Positions 53,236 to 61,774 of a stretch of DNA of 64,000 nucleotides are shown piece after piece. The stretch lies in assembly GCA_965261945.1 (NCBI GenBank), contig CBDHEF010000002.1, positions 1,116,001-1,180,000 of the forward strand, in the 5' to 3' direction. This DNA comes from VXOI01 sp965261945 (lineage in GTDB: Bacteria > Chloroflexota > Dehalococcoidia > Lucifugimonadales > UBA3495). Under the pieces are notes generated by a model, which was not told the DNA's origin, ran no database searches, and saw only the letters and a program-made list of their open reading frames with translations. A program made the position numbers and the translations under genes. Positions within the stretch are counted from its first letter, which is position 1. Every line of letters starts with the position of its first letter.

Positions 53236-54573
53236 GAGATGCGGCAGTTCTTCCGGATCATAGTGGAGCAGGCCGACCGGATGCGGAAGTCTGATCAACG
53301 ACCTGATGGACGTGGCCCGCATCGAAACCGGCACCTTGCCTGTGGCTCCGGCAGCACTGGAGGTCGCCGATCTCGTGGATGAGGCCAGGAGCATCTTCCA
53401 GAACGGCGGCGCCCGCAACAGCAACAGCAACAGCAAGAGCTTCGATCTTCCTCCCAGGTTGCCCCGGGTCCTGGCGGACAGATTGCGGATCGTGCAGGTG
53501 CTGGGCAACCTTCTCGGCAACGCCTCGCGATACTCCCCGGAAGGCTCGGTCATCGAGGTGAGCGCGGTACCGCAGGACTTTCACGTTGCGGTTTCCGTGA
53601 CGGATCAGGGCCGGGGGAGTGCCTGCGGAACGACTTACTCATTTATTCCGGAGGTTTTCCAAGGGCGATGGAGATGAGTGGCCCCCCGGCACCGGAGACA
53701 CGGGTCTGGGCCTGGCGATCTGCAAGGGGATAGTTGAGGCCCACGGGGGCCGAATCTGGGCGGAGAGCGGCGGGCCGGGGATGGGGTCAAGGTTCATCTT
53801 CACGCTTCCGGTGGCAGACGAGGCTGCTGCCGGGTTGGGCACTCCTCCCAGCCTCTCCAGATCCTCTCGAGTTGCAGACCAGGCGCCCTCCCGCGTGCTG
53901 ACGGTGGACGACGATCCTCAGACGCTCAGGAACGTCCGGGACATCCTGACCAAGGCGGGTTACGAGCCGGTTGCGACCAGCGACCCATCGGAGGTGCATC
54001 CGCTCATGGAATCCGAGCGGCCCGACCTGGTTATCCTCGACCTGATGCTGCCGGGTATCAGCGGGATCGATCTGATGGATGGCATCCTGAAGAGGTACGG
54101 GGTACAGGTAATCTTCTTGTCGGCCTACGGGCAGGAGGAAGTAGTGGCCAAGTCCTTCGATATGGGGGCAGCAGACTACATAGTCAAACCTTTTTAGCCT
54201 ACAGAGCTGTCGGCGCGGATAAGGGCGGCCCCCCCGGCGACAGGCAAGACTTGAACCAGCGGAGCCGTATGTTTTGGGAGGCCTGGTAGTTGATTATGCC
54301 GGGCGCAGTGCGACTCTCGCCGGTTGCCCATTGGGACTGCCCCCCACCGAGTACCGGCTGCTGGCGGAACTGTCGTTGAACAGCGGGAAGGTATTGACCC
54401 AAGCGCAGTTGCTGAAACGGGTCTGGGGATCGGATCCGGGCAGTGAAGTGAGGCACCTGCGGACGGCCGTGAAGAACCTGCGCCATAAACTGGGCGATCA
54501 CGCCGGCAGTCCGAGGTACATTTTCACCGAGCCCCGCGTCGGCTACCGTATGCCGGCGGGCGGGTCGCTGTGA
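53236..54573 (+). pseudogene. Hybrid histidine kinase-response regulator with OmpR-type DNA-binding domain, decayed
   Basis: Joined frames give EMRQFFRIIVEQADRM (end of the HisKA region), INDLMDVARIETG, VADRLRIVQVLGNLLGNA-like N box, VTDQGRG, HLFRRFSKG, TGLGLAICKGIVEAHGG (G boxes), then a REC domain (VLTVDDDPQTLRN, LVILDLMLPGISG, DYIVKPF) and a winged helix (LPPTEYRLLAELSLNSGKVLTQ ... SPRYIFTEPRVGYRMP). Damage: extra A near 53290, extra G in a G5 run near 53607, a TAG stop after PF at 54195 (one base from Ser TCG), and an extra C in a C7 run near 54230. The H-box end of the kinase is missing at the junction with the amidohydrolase fragment. Confidence 0.85.
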
Positions 54574-54693
54574 CGGGAACGGATTGCGCCCTGACCCCGA
54601 AATTCCCTAACCACCACCACGCGCGGTCTGCTCCCGGTGGTTCAAACTACACGATGCCCCTTGGGCCTATGAATTGCGTGCCGGTAAACAGGC

Positions 54694-56530
54694 TCAAAGT
54701 TCCACCTGCCTCCAGCCCTTCAGCCTTTCGTTGCTATTGTGTCTTGCCCACGAGTTGCAGGGTCGCTCAAGACGACCGCCCAAGAGTAGCGCAGTTTTTT
54801 CTGTTGATTGGAAGACGGAGAACTCCGTCTCGAACCAAGCCAGGGTTGGAAAGTCGATCAGGTCGAGGCCGGTCTGCACCAGGCGGGGGTGGCAGATGAG
54901 CACGTCGATGCCCTGCTTGACCCGATCGGCGACCCACGCCTCCCGCCGGTCCGGGGCCACGGCGTCGGCCTTGAGCACCGCCACCCGGAAGCCGTGCTGG
55001 GTCAGGAACTGCTCCATCCGCTCGGTGATGTCCCGCGTTCCGGTGTGGGTGGCGTAGACCAGCATCTTCCGGCTCGCCAGCCTTTCCGCCGCCACCAGAT
55101 CCACCAGCGACTGCTCCTTGGGGTACAGCTTGTCCTCGGACAGGGGCGGCATCTGCACGATGAGGTTGCCGGTCTGGGGGCCGAAGACCGTCTCCCCCTT
55201 GGTGCACCCGTCGGGGTAGGCCAGCAGGGTTTGCAGGTAGGTCGCCAGCAGCCGCTTGGAACCCTTGGCCAACGCCTCGGCCAGGGCCTGGCGCAGGGTG
55301 TCGAACACCGTGTCGTAGGCCTTGCGCTGGGAGAAGCCGGTGAAGTCCGTTTCCCGGTCCATGCCTGAGAGCAGGACCTGCTCCTCGTAGGGGGGGCAGC
55401 CCAGAGGCCACGTCGGAGAGGCGCAGGAAGACGCTGTTGCCGATCAGGTGGAAGAGGGCCGAAGGCACCAGGCCGGGCCGCTCCCGCACCGCCTTGCGGG
55501 ACTTGCGGCGGCGGCTGTTGCGCCCGTCCTCCACCGCGTCGTCGTCGGGCCTTCCGATGGTGTGATCCTCGAAGCCGTAGCGTTCGACACAGCGGTGCTC
55601 GTCGGAGCGTCCGAACTCGGCGCGTAGCTCCGGGGAGAAGCGGTAGAGCAGGTGGAACAGCGTCGAGGAGTAGCCGCCCATCAGGGTCCCGGACAGGCTG
55701 AGGGACTTGCCACAGGAGTCGGCCAGCACCCCGGCGGCGATGCCCTGGGCCGACCCGCGACTCTTGTACTCATGGACCTCGTCACTGATCAGGAGGTCGA
55801 AGAAGCCCTTCATCCGGTGCTTCACGTAGTCGGCCAGCGGGTAGCGCCTGGGGCCGGAGCCGTCGGCTTGCCACAGGGCCTGGCCGCAGAGGTCGCAGTC
55901 GCGGCGCTTGCGGGAAAGCTCCTCGTTGGTCAGGGGTACGCCGTCCCGGTCCACCACCTGGGCGTGGCAGGTGGGGCAGCAGGGCACCCGGAAGGGTTCC
56001 CCGGTCTGCTCGTCCCGCACCGAACCGGCCCCCGGCGGCGGCCCACCGCTGGATCACGGCGGGCTGCCAGCGGTAGGACAGCTTGGCCCGCTCCCGGGAC
56101 ATGATGGCGAAGAGGGGAGCGGGACCCACGGAGAGCCGGAGGCGTTCCAGGTCGGTGATGGAGGCGACGATGGCGGCCCGTGCGCCCGGCACCGTGTCCT
56201 CCACCTCCCGCTTCCACTTTCGGGTCAAATGGGGCGGGCAGAGTGGGGCGGCAGAGGATCAAGCAGCGCCGGAAGCCGGCAGCGTGGGCGGCGGCGGCGC
56301 CGATGACTAGGTCTTGCCCTCTCCCTCCAGGCCCACCACGGTGGTGCCACGGTGGGCCTGGAGGGAGAGGGCCGTGCCCTTGATGGCGTCCTCCTGCCGC
56401 CCATCGGGGTGCGCAGCAGCCGGGGCAGCTTGACGGGGGTTTCCGAGGGCCGGTACAGGGGCGGGTAGGACTCCACCACCCGCCTGGCGATGGCGTCCTT
56501 GAAGGTGTCGATGAATCCTGACAGGTTCAT
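54694..56530 (-). pseudogene. SF2 DEAD/DEAH-type helicase, broken by several frameshifts
   Basis: Starting MNLSGFIDTFKDAIARRVVES at 56530, the pieces reconstruct one protein: RQEDAIKGTALSLQ, VVGLEGEGKT (Walker A), LTRKWKREVEDTVPGARAAI, zinc cysteines in PCCPTCHAQ and CDLCGQALW, LLISDEVHEYKSRG (DEVH box), LSGTLMGGYSSTLFHLLYR, then MDRETDFTGFSQRKAYDTVFD and a helicase C domain (VYATHTGTRDITERMEQF, DVLICHPRLVQTGLDLIDF). Frame breaks lie near 56405, 56308, 56235 (a 13/14-bp duplication), 56020 and 55395. The zinc-containing insertion resembles helicases of integrative elements rather than a classic repair helicase. A minor uncertainty is where the reading ends at the 3' end. Confidence 0.75.
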
Positions 56531-56663
56531 GGGTATTCTCCTGGTTGTGTGGGTGTTGCGTGGGGTGTTGGGAAAAAGAGCGAGGCCCCGCCGGTATTAC
56601 TCACTGGCGGGGCCTTCGTGTGCGGCTGGCGTTCCAGCCGTCAGGGTAGTCGTCGTTGGATAG

Positions 56664-58544
56664 CTAGAAATCTGGCCGGAAAGTGGCGGTGGCCGGGTAA
56701 GCGGTTATACTTGGGGTCAACAAGGGCAGCGAGGGCTGAGAATGCTGGGAGAGCGTTCGGACCAGAGGGGTCTGTGGGAAGCGGACCGGTTGTACCTGAA
56801 CCACGTGGGCAAGGACACCTTCTACGGTCTGCTGGCCTCGCTGCGGGGCCGGCTGTTCCGGGACGCCGATTTCGCGAAGTTTTACTGCGCCGACAACGGA
56901 CGGGACAGCGTGCCGCCCAGCCTGCTGGCCACTGCCCTGCTGTTGCAGACCCACGACAAGGTGAGCGACGCCGAGGCCAAGTCCCGGGCTGGCTTCGACA
57001 TCCGGTGGAAAGTAGCATTCGGGATTGAGGTGGAGGACCGGCCCTTCGCCAAGAGCACATTGCAGATGTTCCGCGCCCAGCTGATACTGCACGACAAGGT
57101 GCGGGAGGTGTTCGAGTCCAGCCTGCGCCTCGCCCGGGAGTCGGGCTACCTGAAAAGGCGCAGCGTGAAGGTGGCGCCGGACACGACCAACATCCTGGGC
57201 CGGGGCGCGGTGAGGGACACTTACAATCTGCTGGCCGACGGGATCGTCAGGCTGCTGCGGGCGCTGTCAGCCGTGGAGAAGATCACCGTCAAAGAATGGG
57301 CCAAGGCCCGGGGATACGGGCGGTACCTGGCCCCCAGCATCAAGGGAGAGGCCGCCATCGACTGGTCGGACAAGCGGGCGCGCACGGCCCTGCTGTCCGG
57401 TATTGTGGCCGACGCGGGCCGGCTGCTGGAATTGTCGCGGCAGGCGCAGGGGGAGTTGCCCGAGGACGGTGAGGAGCGGCAGCAGATCGTGGCGGCGGCG
57501 GAGTTGCTGGGGCGGATGCTGCTCCAGGACATTGAGCGCAAGAGCGGCGATGGCGACGGCGATGACGGCGTGAGCCTCAGGGACGGGGTGAGCCGGGACC
57601 GGATGATGCCGGCGCATGACCCGGAGATGCGCCACGGTCACAAGAGCAGCAGCAAACGGTTTGACGGGCACAAGGCGGCGATTGTCGTGGACACCGATTC
57701 CCAGCTGATCACCGCCGTGGAGGTGTTGCCGGGAAACGCTCCGGACAATCCGGGGGCGCTGGAACTGGTGGAGGAGAGCGAGGCCAACACCGGTGTGCCG
57801 GTGCAGGAGGCCATGGGCGACGCGGCCTATGGAGGCGGAGCTGCCAGGCAGACCTTCGCCGACGCGGGCCGCACGCTGGTAGCCCGGGTGCCGGGCCGGC
57901 CCGACCGGAAGCGCTTTCCCAAGGATGACTTTGTCATCGACCTGGCGGCGGGCAGTTGCGCCTGTCCGGCGGGGCAGGTCACCCATACCATCGTGCCAGC
58001 GGGGAAGCGGACGGATGGCACGGGGCGGGTCCACCGCTTGCGGGCCTTCCGGTTCGACGGGGCCGAATGTATGACCTGTCCCCTGCGGTCCCAGTGCATC
58101 TCGGCCAAGGGCAGGAAGGGACGGCGGGTGCTGATCCATCCCCAGGAGGCCCGGGCGTTGCAGCGGAGCGCCGGGTATGACGAATATCGAGCGCGACGCG
58201 TGGTGGTCGAGCGCCGATTGGCGCGGCTGGTCCAACTGGTAATCCGCCAGTCCCGCTACTTCGGCCGGGTCAAGACGCGATTCCAGCTGTATCTGGCGGC
58301 TGCAGTGGCCAACCTGACCTTGGTGGCGGGCAAAATCGGGCGGTCGGACAGTGCCGGCGGTGGCGCGGAAGCCCACCGCGCCGTCCTCAGTGATGTCCAG
58401 GCTGTTTCCCACGGTGTCGCCGCCAATGCTGCGGCCATTTTCGGCGCTGTCCGCCTCGGACTGCTGTGGACTGTGATTCCGCTCAAGTCGGCTTTACTGC
58501 CGAAATCCCTCTCCCCAACCAGGGCTTTTCGGCCCGGTTTCTAG
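56664..58544 (+). mobile_element. IS1182-like insertion sequence, copy 1 (intact transposase)
   Basis: Bounded by CTAG at 56664 and 58541 with imperfect inverted ends: CTAGAAATCTGGCCGGAAAG on the left, CTAGAAACCGGGCCGAAAAG read inward from the right. It carries one uninterrupted transposase ORF whose TAG stop is the last three bases of the right CTAG. A partner copy in opposite orientation begins at 63105. Confidence 0.88.
56742..58544 (+). CDS. IS1182-family transposase
   Basis: 600 residues. The N-terminal DUF772-like region (FYGLLASLRGRLFRDADFAKFY, PPSLLATALLLQTHDKVSDAEA, SRAGFDIRWKVAFGIEVEDRPF) is followed by the DDE core: SVKVAPDTTNILGRGAV, GHKAAIVVDTDSQLITAVEVLPGN and EAMGDAAYGGG. A Cys-rich part (SCACPAGQ, CMTCPLRSQC) and a terminal RRVVVERRLARLVQLVIRQSRYFGRVKTRFQ helix with the last acidic residue region complete the protein. 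All motifs needed for DDE chemistry are in place and the frame is intact, so it is a likely source of transposase activity for both IS1182 copies in the window. Confidence 0.92.
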   Translation: MLGERSDQRGLWEADRLYLNHVGKDTFYGLLASLRGRLFRDADFAKFYCADNGRDSVPPSLLATALLLQTHDKVSDAEAKSRAGFDIRWKVAFGIEVEDRPFAKSTLQMFRAQLILHDKVREVFESSLRLARESGYLKRRSVKVAPDTTNILGRGAVRDTYNLLADGIVRLLRALSAVEKITVKEWAKARGYGRYLAPSIKGEAAIDWSDKRARTALLSGIVADAGRLLELSRQAQGELPEDGEERQQIVAAAELLGRMLLQDIERKSGDGDGDDGVSLRDGVSRDRMMPAHDPEMRHGHKSSSKRFDGHKAAIVVDTDSQLITAVEVLPGNAPDNPGALELVEESEANTGVPVQEAMGDAAYGGGAARQTFADAGRTLVARVPGRPDRKRFPKDDFVIDLAAGSCACPAGQVTHTIVPAGKRTDGTGRVHRLRAFRFDGAECMTCPLRSQCISAKGRKGRRVLIHPQEARALQRSAGYDEYRARRVVVERRLARLVQLVIRQSRYFGRVKTRFQLYLAAAVANLTLVAGKIGRSDSAGGGAEAHRAVLSDVQAVSHGVAANAAAIFGAVRLGLLWTVIPLKSALLPKSLSPTRAFRPGF

Positions 58545-58581
58545 GACATCAAGTACCGCATGGGGTGGGAGGTGTAACGAC

Positions 58582-59163
58582 TTGGAACTGACTCTGCCCA
58601 CGGCGTCATTGCCAGGACAAGACCCTAGTATCCTGTGGTCTGTGCAATTGCAGTTGCTGAGGCTTTCTGAGGATACTCTTGGCCCACGGGACGCTTCCAA
58701 AACTATATGCCAGCCAGTTTTTACCGACTATGGCCCAAACATTCGCAACACACCGAATTTTGATGGGGCGTTCGCCGAATTGAGTCGAAACGCTGAAACA
58801 TACTGGCCTACAGATATCGGTGAATTAGCGCATGAAACGGTGCATTTGCTGAACCCCAAGTCAGGAATTGGAAACTGGCTATCGGAAGGAATCGCCGTCG
58901 CTTTTTCGAACTACGCCCAACAGTGCTATGGAATGAAACTCCAGAATGTCGGGATGGCGTCATACCAGCGTTCCCTGCGGCTTGTTTCAGAATTGCCTCC
59001 CGCCCCCCCTGAATGCGGGCTGAAGTATCAGAGATGTTTGCGGGTCTCTCAACAATGCAACTGTATCCATCCTCGAATTTCTATTCCCAAACGTAGGCTC
59101 CGGAACCTTGGCCCAACTTTGCAAGCAATTCGAAAGAGACTGGTCTGCCCCAGCCAGTTCCTA
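58582..59163 (+). pseudogene. HExxH metallopeptidase-like protein, frameshifted
   Basis: TTG at 58582 follows GGGAGGTGTAACG. The first 135 residues read in one frame: FDGAFAELSRNAETYWP, IGELAHETVHLLNP with a HExxH zinc motif at residues 84-88, and NWLSEGIAVAFSNYAQQ giving the third ligand Glu of gluzincins. After ELPPAPPE the frame is lost (58990-59060). The tail VSILEFLFPNVGSGTLAQLC then QFERDWSAPASS to a TAA at 59161 in another frame is a believable original C terminus of about 190 residues in total. It has no signal peptide, so the protein is cytosolic or the N terminus is altered. The long plus-strand frame that continues to 59508 is spurious. Confidence 0.5.
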
Positions 59164-59356
59164 AACCAGGCAACAATCTGCCAAAAACGCTGCACATACG
59201 GACGACGGCACTGCGGGCAGCAGGGTGGAGCTAGCCAGGCCGGAGTTGGCGGCGGGGCAGGCGGTGAACGTGTTATGGGTTCAACCGGATGTGACACGAA
59301 GTACGAGATGGGTGGGCGATGTAGACTTGCAGGGCTGAACATCGGAGGAGACAGGA

Positions 59357-59587
59357 ATGAAATCACTGGACAGGATTACCTTCGATCCCGCCGTGATGGG
59401 GGGCAAGGTGTGCGTCCGCGGCATGCGCGTAACGGCCGGTACGGTGGTGGGACTGTTGGCGGCCGGCCGCTCCCGTGCGGAGATACTTCAAGCCTACCCA
59501 TATCTTGAGGAGGAAGACATCGACCAGTGCCTGGCCTACGCGGCCTGGAGGCTGGAGGAACGCGAAGTTCCTCTCTACGCGCCATGA
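59357..59587 (+). CDS. DUF433 antitoxin-like protein
   Basis: 76 residues, with GGAGGAGACAGGA upstream. The sequence ITFDPAVMGGKVCVRGMRVTAGTVVGLLAAGRSRAEILQAYPYL and DIDQCLAYAAWR is the DUF433/VapB45 winged-helix pattern (GKPxIRGTRxxV in the family). Such proteins are antitoxins and autoregulators for DUF5615 PIN-like toxins. Its stop overlaps the toxin start by 4 bases. Confidence 0.92.
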   Translation: MKSLDRITFDPAVMGGKVCVRGMRVTAGTVVGLLAAGRSRAEILQAYPYLEEEDIDQCLAYAAWRLEEREVPLYAP

Positions 59588-59952
59588 GGCTGAAATTCCT
59601 CGTTGAAATGAACCTGTCACCCCAATGGGTGCCCGTCCTGCGGAATCACGGTTGGCAGGCAGTGCATTGGTCCGCCCTTGGAGATCCAGGGGCCAGCGAC
59701 AAAGACATCATGGATTGGGCGAGGAATCACCAATACGTCGTGTTCACCCACGATCTGGACTTCGGCACCATGCTGGCGCTCTCGCACGAAGCGGGGCCGA
59801 GTGTGCTACAGGTTCGCACGGAAGACACTCTGCCGGACTATCTGGAAGAGCCGGTCATTGCCGCTCTCAATCAGCATGAAGCCGACTTTTCCACTGGGGC
59901 CCTGGTCGTGGTTGACGAGAGCCGAAGCCGGGTTCGACTGTTGCCGATATGA
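59584..59952 (+). CDS. DUF5615 PIN-like toxin (VapC45-type)
   Basis: 122 residues from ATG 59584, overlapping the DUF433 stop (ATGA). MRLKFLVEMNLSPQWVPVL corresponds to the family's FLvDenLpp opening; here the first Asp of D-x-N is Glu-Met-Asn (VEMNL). SDKDIMDWARNHQYVVFTHDLDFG supplies the DxD pair, and ALVVVDESRSRVRLLPI ends the protein. DUF5615 proteins are PIN-like RNases inhibited by DUF433 partners. The Asp to Glu-type change at the first acidic position is worth noting for activity but may be tolerated. Confidence 0.9.
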   Translation: MRLKFLVEMNLSPQWVPVLRNHGWQAVHWSALGDPGASDKDIMDWARNHQYVVFTHDLDFGTMLALSHEAGPSVLQVRTEDTLPDYLEEPVIAALNQHEADFSTGALVVVDESRSRVRLLPI

Positions 59953-60048
59953 GACCGCGTACCGCGCGTTTCCGTCCAAGGAGGGCGCCAGCGACGCAAA
60001 GGCGCTGCACAAACGTACGGCGGCACAACCGGCGCCAGAGAGTAAGTA

Positions 60049-60294
60049 ATGGGACTGTATCAGTTGGACTATGTTCTGCACGACCCCTGCGAAGACCAGG
60101 GCTAGTTCTACCTAGCCGACATACCAGCGCCACCCGGTTGCCGGGCTTGGGCGAAGACCGCCTCCGAGACCCTGACCTGGCTGTCGGCGGTGGTCGAGCA
60201 GTTCATCCTATCCTACAAAGACCGGGGCAAACCCCTGCCCGTTGAGATAACTTCCTCCCCGGACAGAAAGGGCAGAATCTCCGTAGCGGTATGA
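60049..60294 (+). pseudogene. HicB-like antitoxin with an in-frame stop
   Basis: 82 codons: MGLYQLDYVLHDPCEDQG, then TAG at 60103, then FYLADIPAPPGCRAWAKTASETLTWLSAVVEQFI...LPVEITSSPDRKGRISVAV. The middle segment (YLADIPAPPGCRAWAKT) matches the HicB partial RNase H fold, in which a strand, PxxPGC and an A-x-T helix follow in this order. One base change would restore the frame (TAG from CAG, GAG or TGG). The stop overlaps the HicA-like ORF by 4 bases. Confidence 0.6.
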
Positions 60295-60383
60295 CCTACC
60301 GGGAACTGACAAAAAAGCTCCACTGTCAATGGCGCCGAGAATATGGGCCGCTGGGGCCGAGTAACCGTGTATCACCGGCCTGA
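60291..60383 (+). pseudogene. HicA-like toxin remnant
   Basis: Starts ATG in ATGA overlap with the HicB-like ORF and reads MTYRELTKKLHCQWRREYGP before losing the expected GSH catalytic His motif; it ends after 30 residues. HicA toxins begin MxxxELxKxLxxxGxxxxRQxGSH and are 55-80 residues, so this one is truncated or frameshifted. Confidence 0.5.
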
Positions 60384-60390
60384 TTGCTGT

Positions 60391-60776
60391 CTACAGTGAA
60401 TCGGTCAGGGTGGCGACGTTACAGGAGCAGGAAAGGGCAGCATTGACGCTGCGTGATGCGTCTTCCGGCTTATCTGGATCTTGCGAGGCGACATTCTCGT
60501 GGCTTCGCATCAGTCGGATGCTTTCACCGTTCATTTTCAGGATATGGACGTGGTGGGTGAGACGGTCCATCCGCCCAAAGGCAAGTTAGTGGGCACCATT
60601 ATGGAGCCCCGCTCGTAGCACTGGAATAACACTTCGAAGAGCAGTACCGCGCGGGTGCGGGATAGTGCGACGAAGCCCAACTCGTCGATGATCAGCAGGT
60701 TCAGGCGGCCCCTTTCGTCCCTAGCTTCCATCAGTTCGTGTACCAGGGCGGCGGCGGGGGTCAAACCAAGCGACAC
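60391..60776 (-). pseudogene. IS21 helper ATPase (IstB) remnant
   Basis: TPAAALVHELMEARDE, LLIIDELGFVALSRT (Walker B), LLFEVLFQCYERGSIMVPTNLP and, in another frame, MDRLTHHVHILKMNGES. These are three conserved IstB blocks with the segments between them deleted. The N-terminal Walker A part is absent, cut off near the end of the serine recombinase gene. Confidence 0.8.
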
Positions 60777-60812
60777 ATCTCTTGTTCAGCGACAATAGGT
60801 CTTGCGGCCCGG

Positions 60813-61415
60813 TTATCCTTCTCCGAAGGCTGTCGGCGCTATCTCTTCGAGATTCCAGGTGCAGATCCGGCGGACGCTGCTGGAGGGCAACCCGGTTATC
60901 GTGGCGATGCGGCCCCACGAGAGGCCGTCGCGCTGGCGCATGTTCTGTATCTCCTCAGCCCGCTTACGGCTGACCCCCTTTCGCCGCCCGAGATGCTTGC
61001 CAGTGGCCTTGACACGCTCCAGCCCTGCTAGCGTCCGCTCTCGGGCTAGGTCGCGCTCCATCTCCGCGAACACTATGGCCAGGTGCAGCATCGCCCGCCC
61101 CATTGCGCTGTCCTGGTCGATGGACTCTCGGAGGCTGATGACCTCGACCTGTTTCTCCCTTAGCCAGCCCAGTAGCTCCAGCACTTCAGTCAGTGACCTG
61201 CCCAAGCGGTCCAAAGCTGTCACCTTCAGGCAGTCGCCCGGCTGGAGGGCGGCCTTCAGGCGATTCAGCCCCGGCCGGTTCCAAGAGGCCCCGCTCCCCA
61301 CGTCCTCGAAGACCCGCTCGCAGTCAGCCAACATCCGGCGCTGGTTCTCCAGGTTGTTGGCGCCGGCGTCGCTGGCCACCGACACGCGGACATACCCGAA
61401 CAGTCTTCCGCTCAT
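60813..61415 (-). CDS. Serine recombinase (resolvase/invertase family)
   Basis: 200 residues from ATG 61415 (GCGAAAG upstream, weak). Catalytic Ser12 lies in GYVRVSVASDAG. ENQRRML, LDRLGRSLTEVLELL, ISLRESIDQDSAMGRAMLHL and FAEMERDLARERT follow, and a C-terminal helix-turn-helix is seen in LSWGRIATITGLPSSSVRRI. It belongs to the small resolvase/invertase class that acts at inverted-repeat res or inversion sites. Its stop is followed by the IstB remnant. A truncated close relative is at 10478-10983, so this family was once mobile in the genome. Confidence 0.9.
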   Translation of the reverse strand: MSGRLFGYVRVSVASDAGANNLENQRRMLADCERVFEDVGSGASWNRPGLNRLKAALQPGDCLKVTALDRLGRSLTEVLELLGWLREKQVEVISLRESIDQDSAMGRAMLHLAIVFAEMERDLARERTLAGLERVKATGKHLGRRKGVSRKRAEEIQNMRQRDGLSWGRIATITGLPSSSVRRICTWNLEEIAPTAFGEG

Positions 61416-61774
61416 CTTTCGCTGGCCCCCGGTTTTGGCATGGCGGCGTGATACTGCGGTAGGCACAGTTCTGGCTATGCTCAAATTAGTCCCTTTATGA
61501 CAGGGATGGCTGGGCGGACGGCTCGGAGCAGACGGCGGTGCAGACCATATCGTGTAGTCGGTCTACCTTTCCCGCCGTAGCATTTCCAGTGAAACAACAG
61601 CAACGGCAGCATTAATCGTCGTTGATCAACAGACCCAGAATTTTCGAAATGCGATAGCCCAGCCACATCCAACCACCGCAACGAGTTAGGCAGAGCCTGC
61701 GAAAACAGCACCAGCTTGACCCCACACATGGGACCAAATAACATCGAATCAAACAGACCAACCGGAGCAAAGAC
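61416..61774. other. Intergenic stretch upstream of the unrecognised pair
   Basis: No ORF with a ribosome site and family resemblance. It is the probable promoter region for the gene pair at 61775 and divergent from the recombinase. Confidence 0.5.

Noticed and set aside
52870..53553. 227-codon frame reading as an amidohydrolase with a novel N terminus
   Set aside because: Only the last 120 codons are amidohydrolase; the first 107 are antisense to a kinase remnant, so it is a chimeric artefact.
58582..59508. 308-codon protein with a HExxH motif
   Set aside because: After about residue 135 the frame is no longer the original one; the remainder is frame-shifted noise that overlaps the DUF433 gene.
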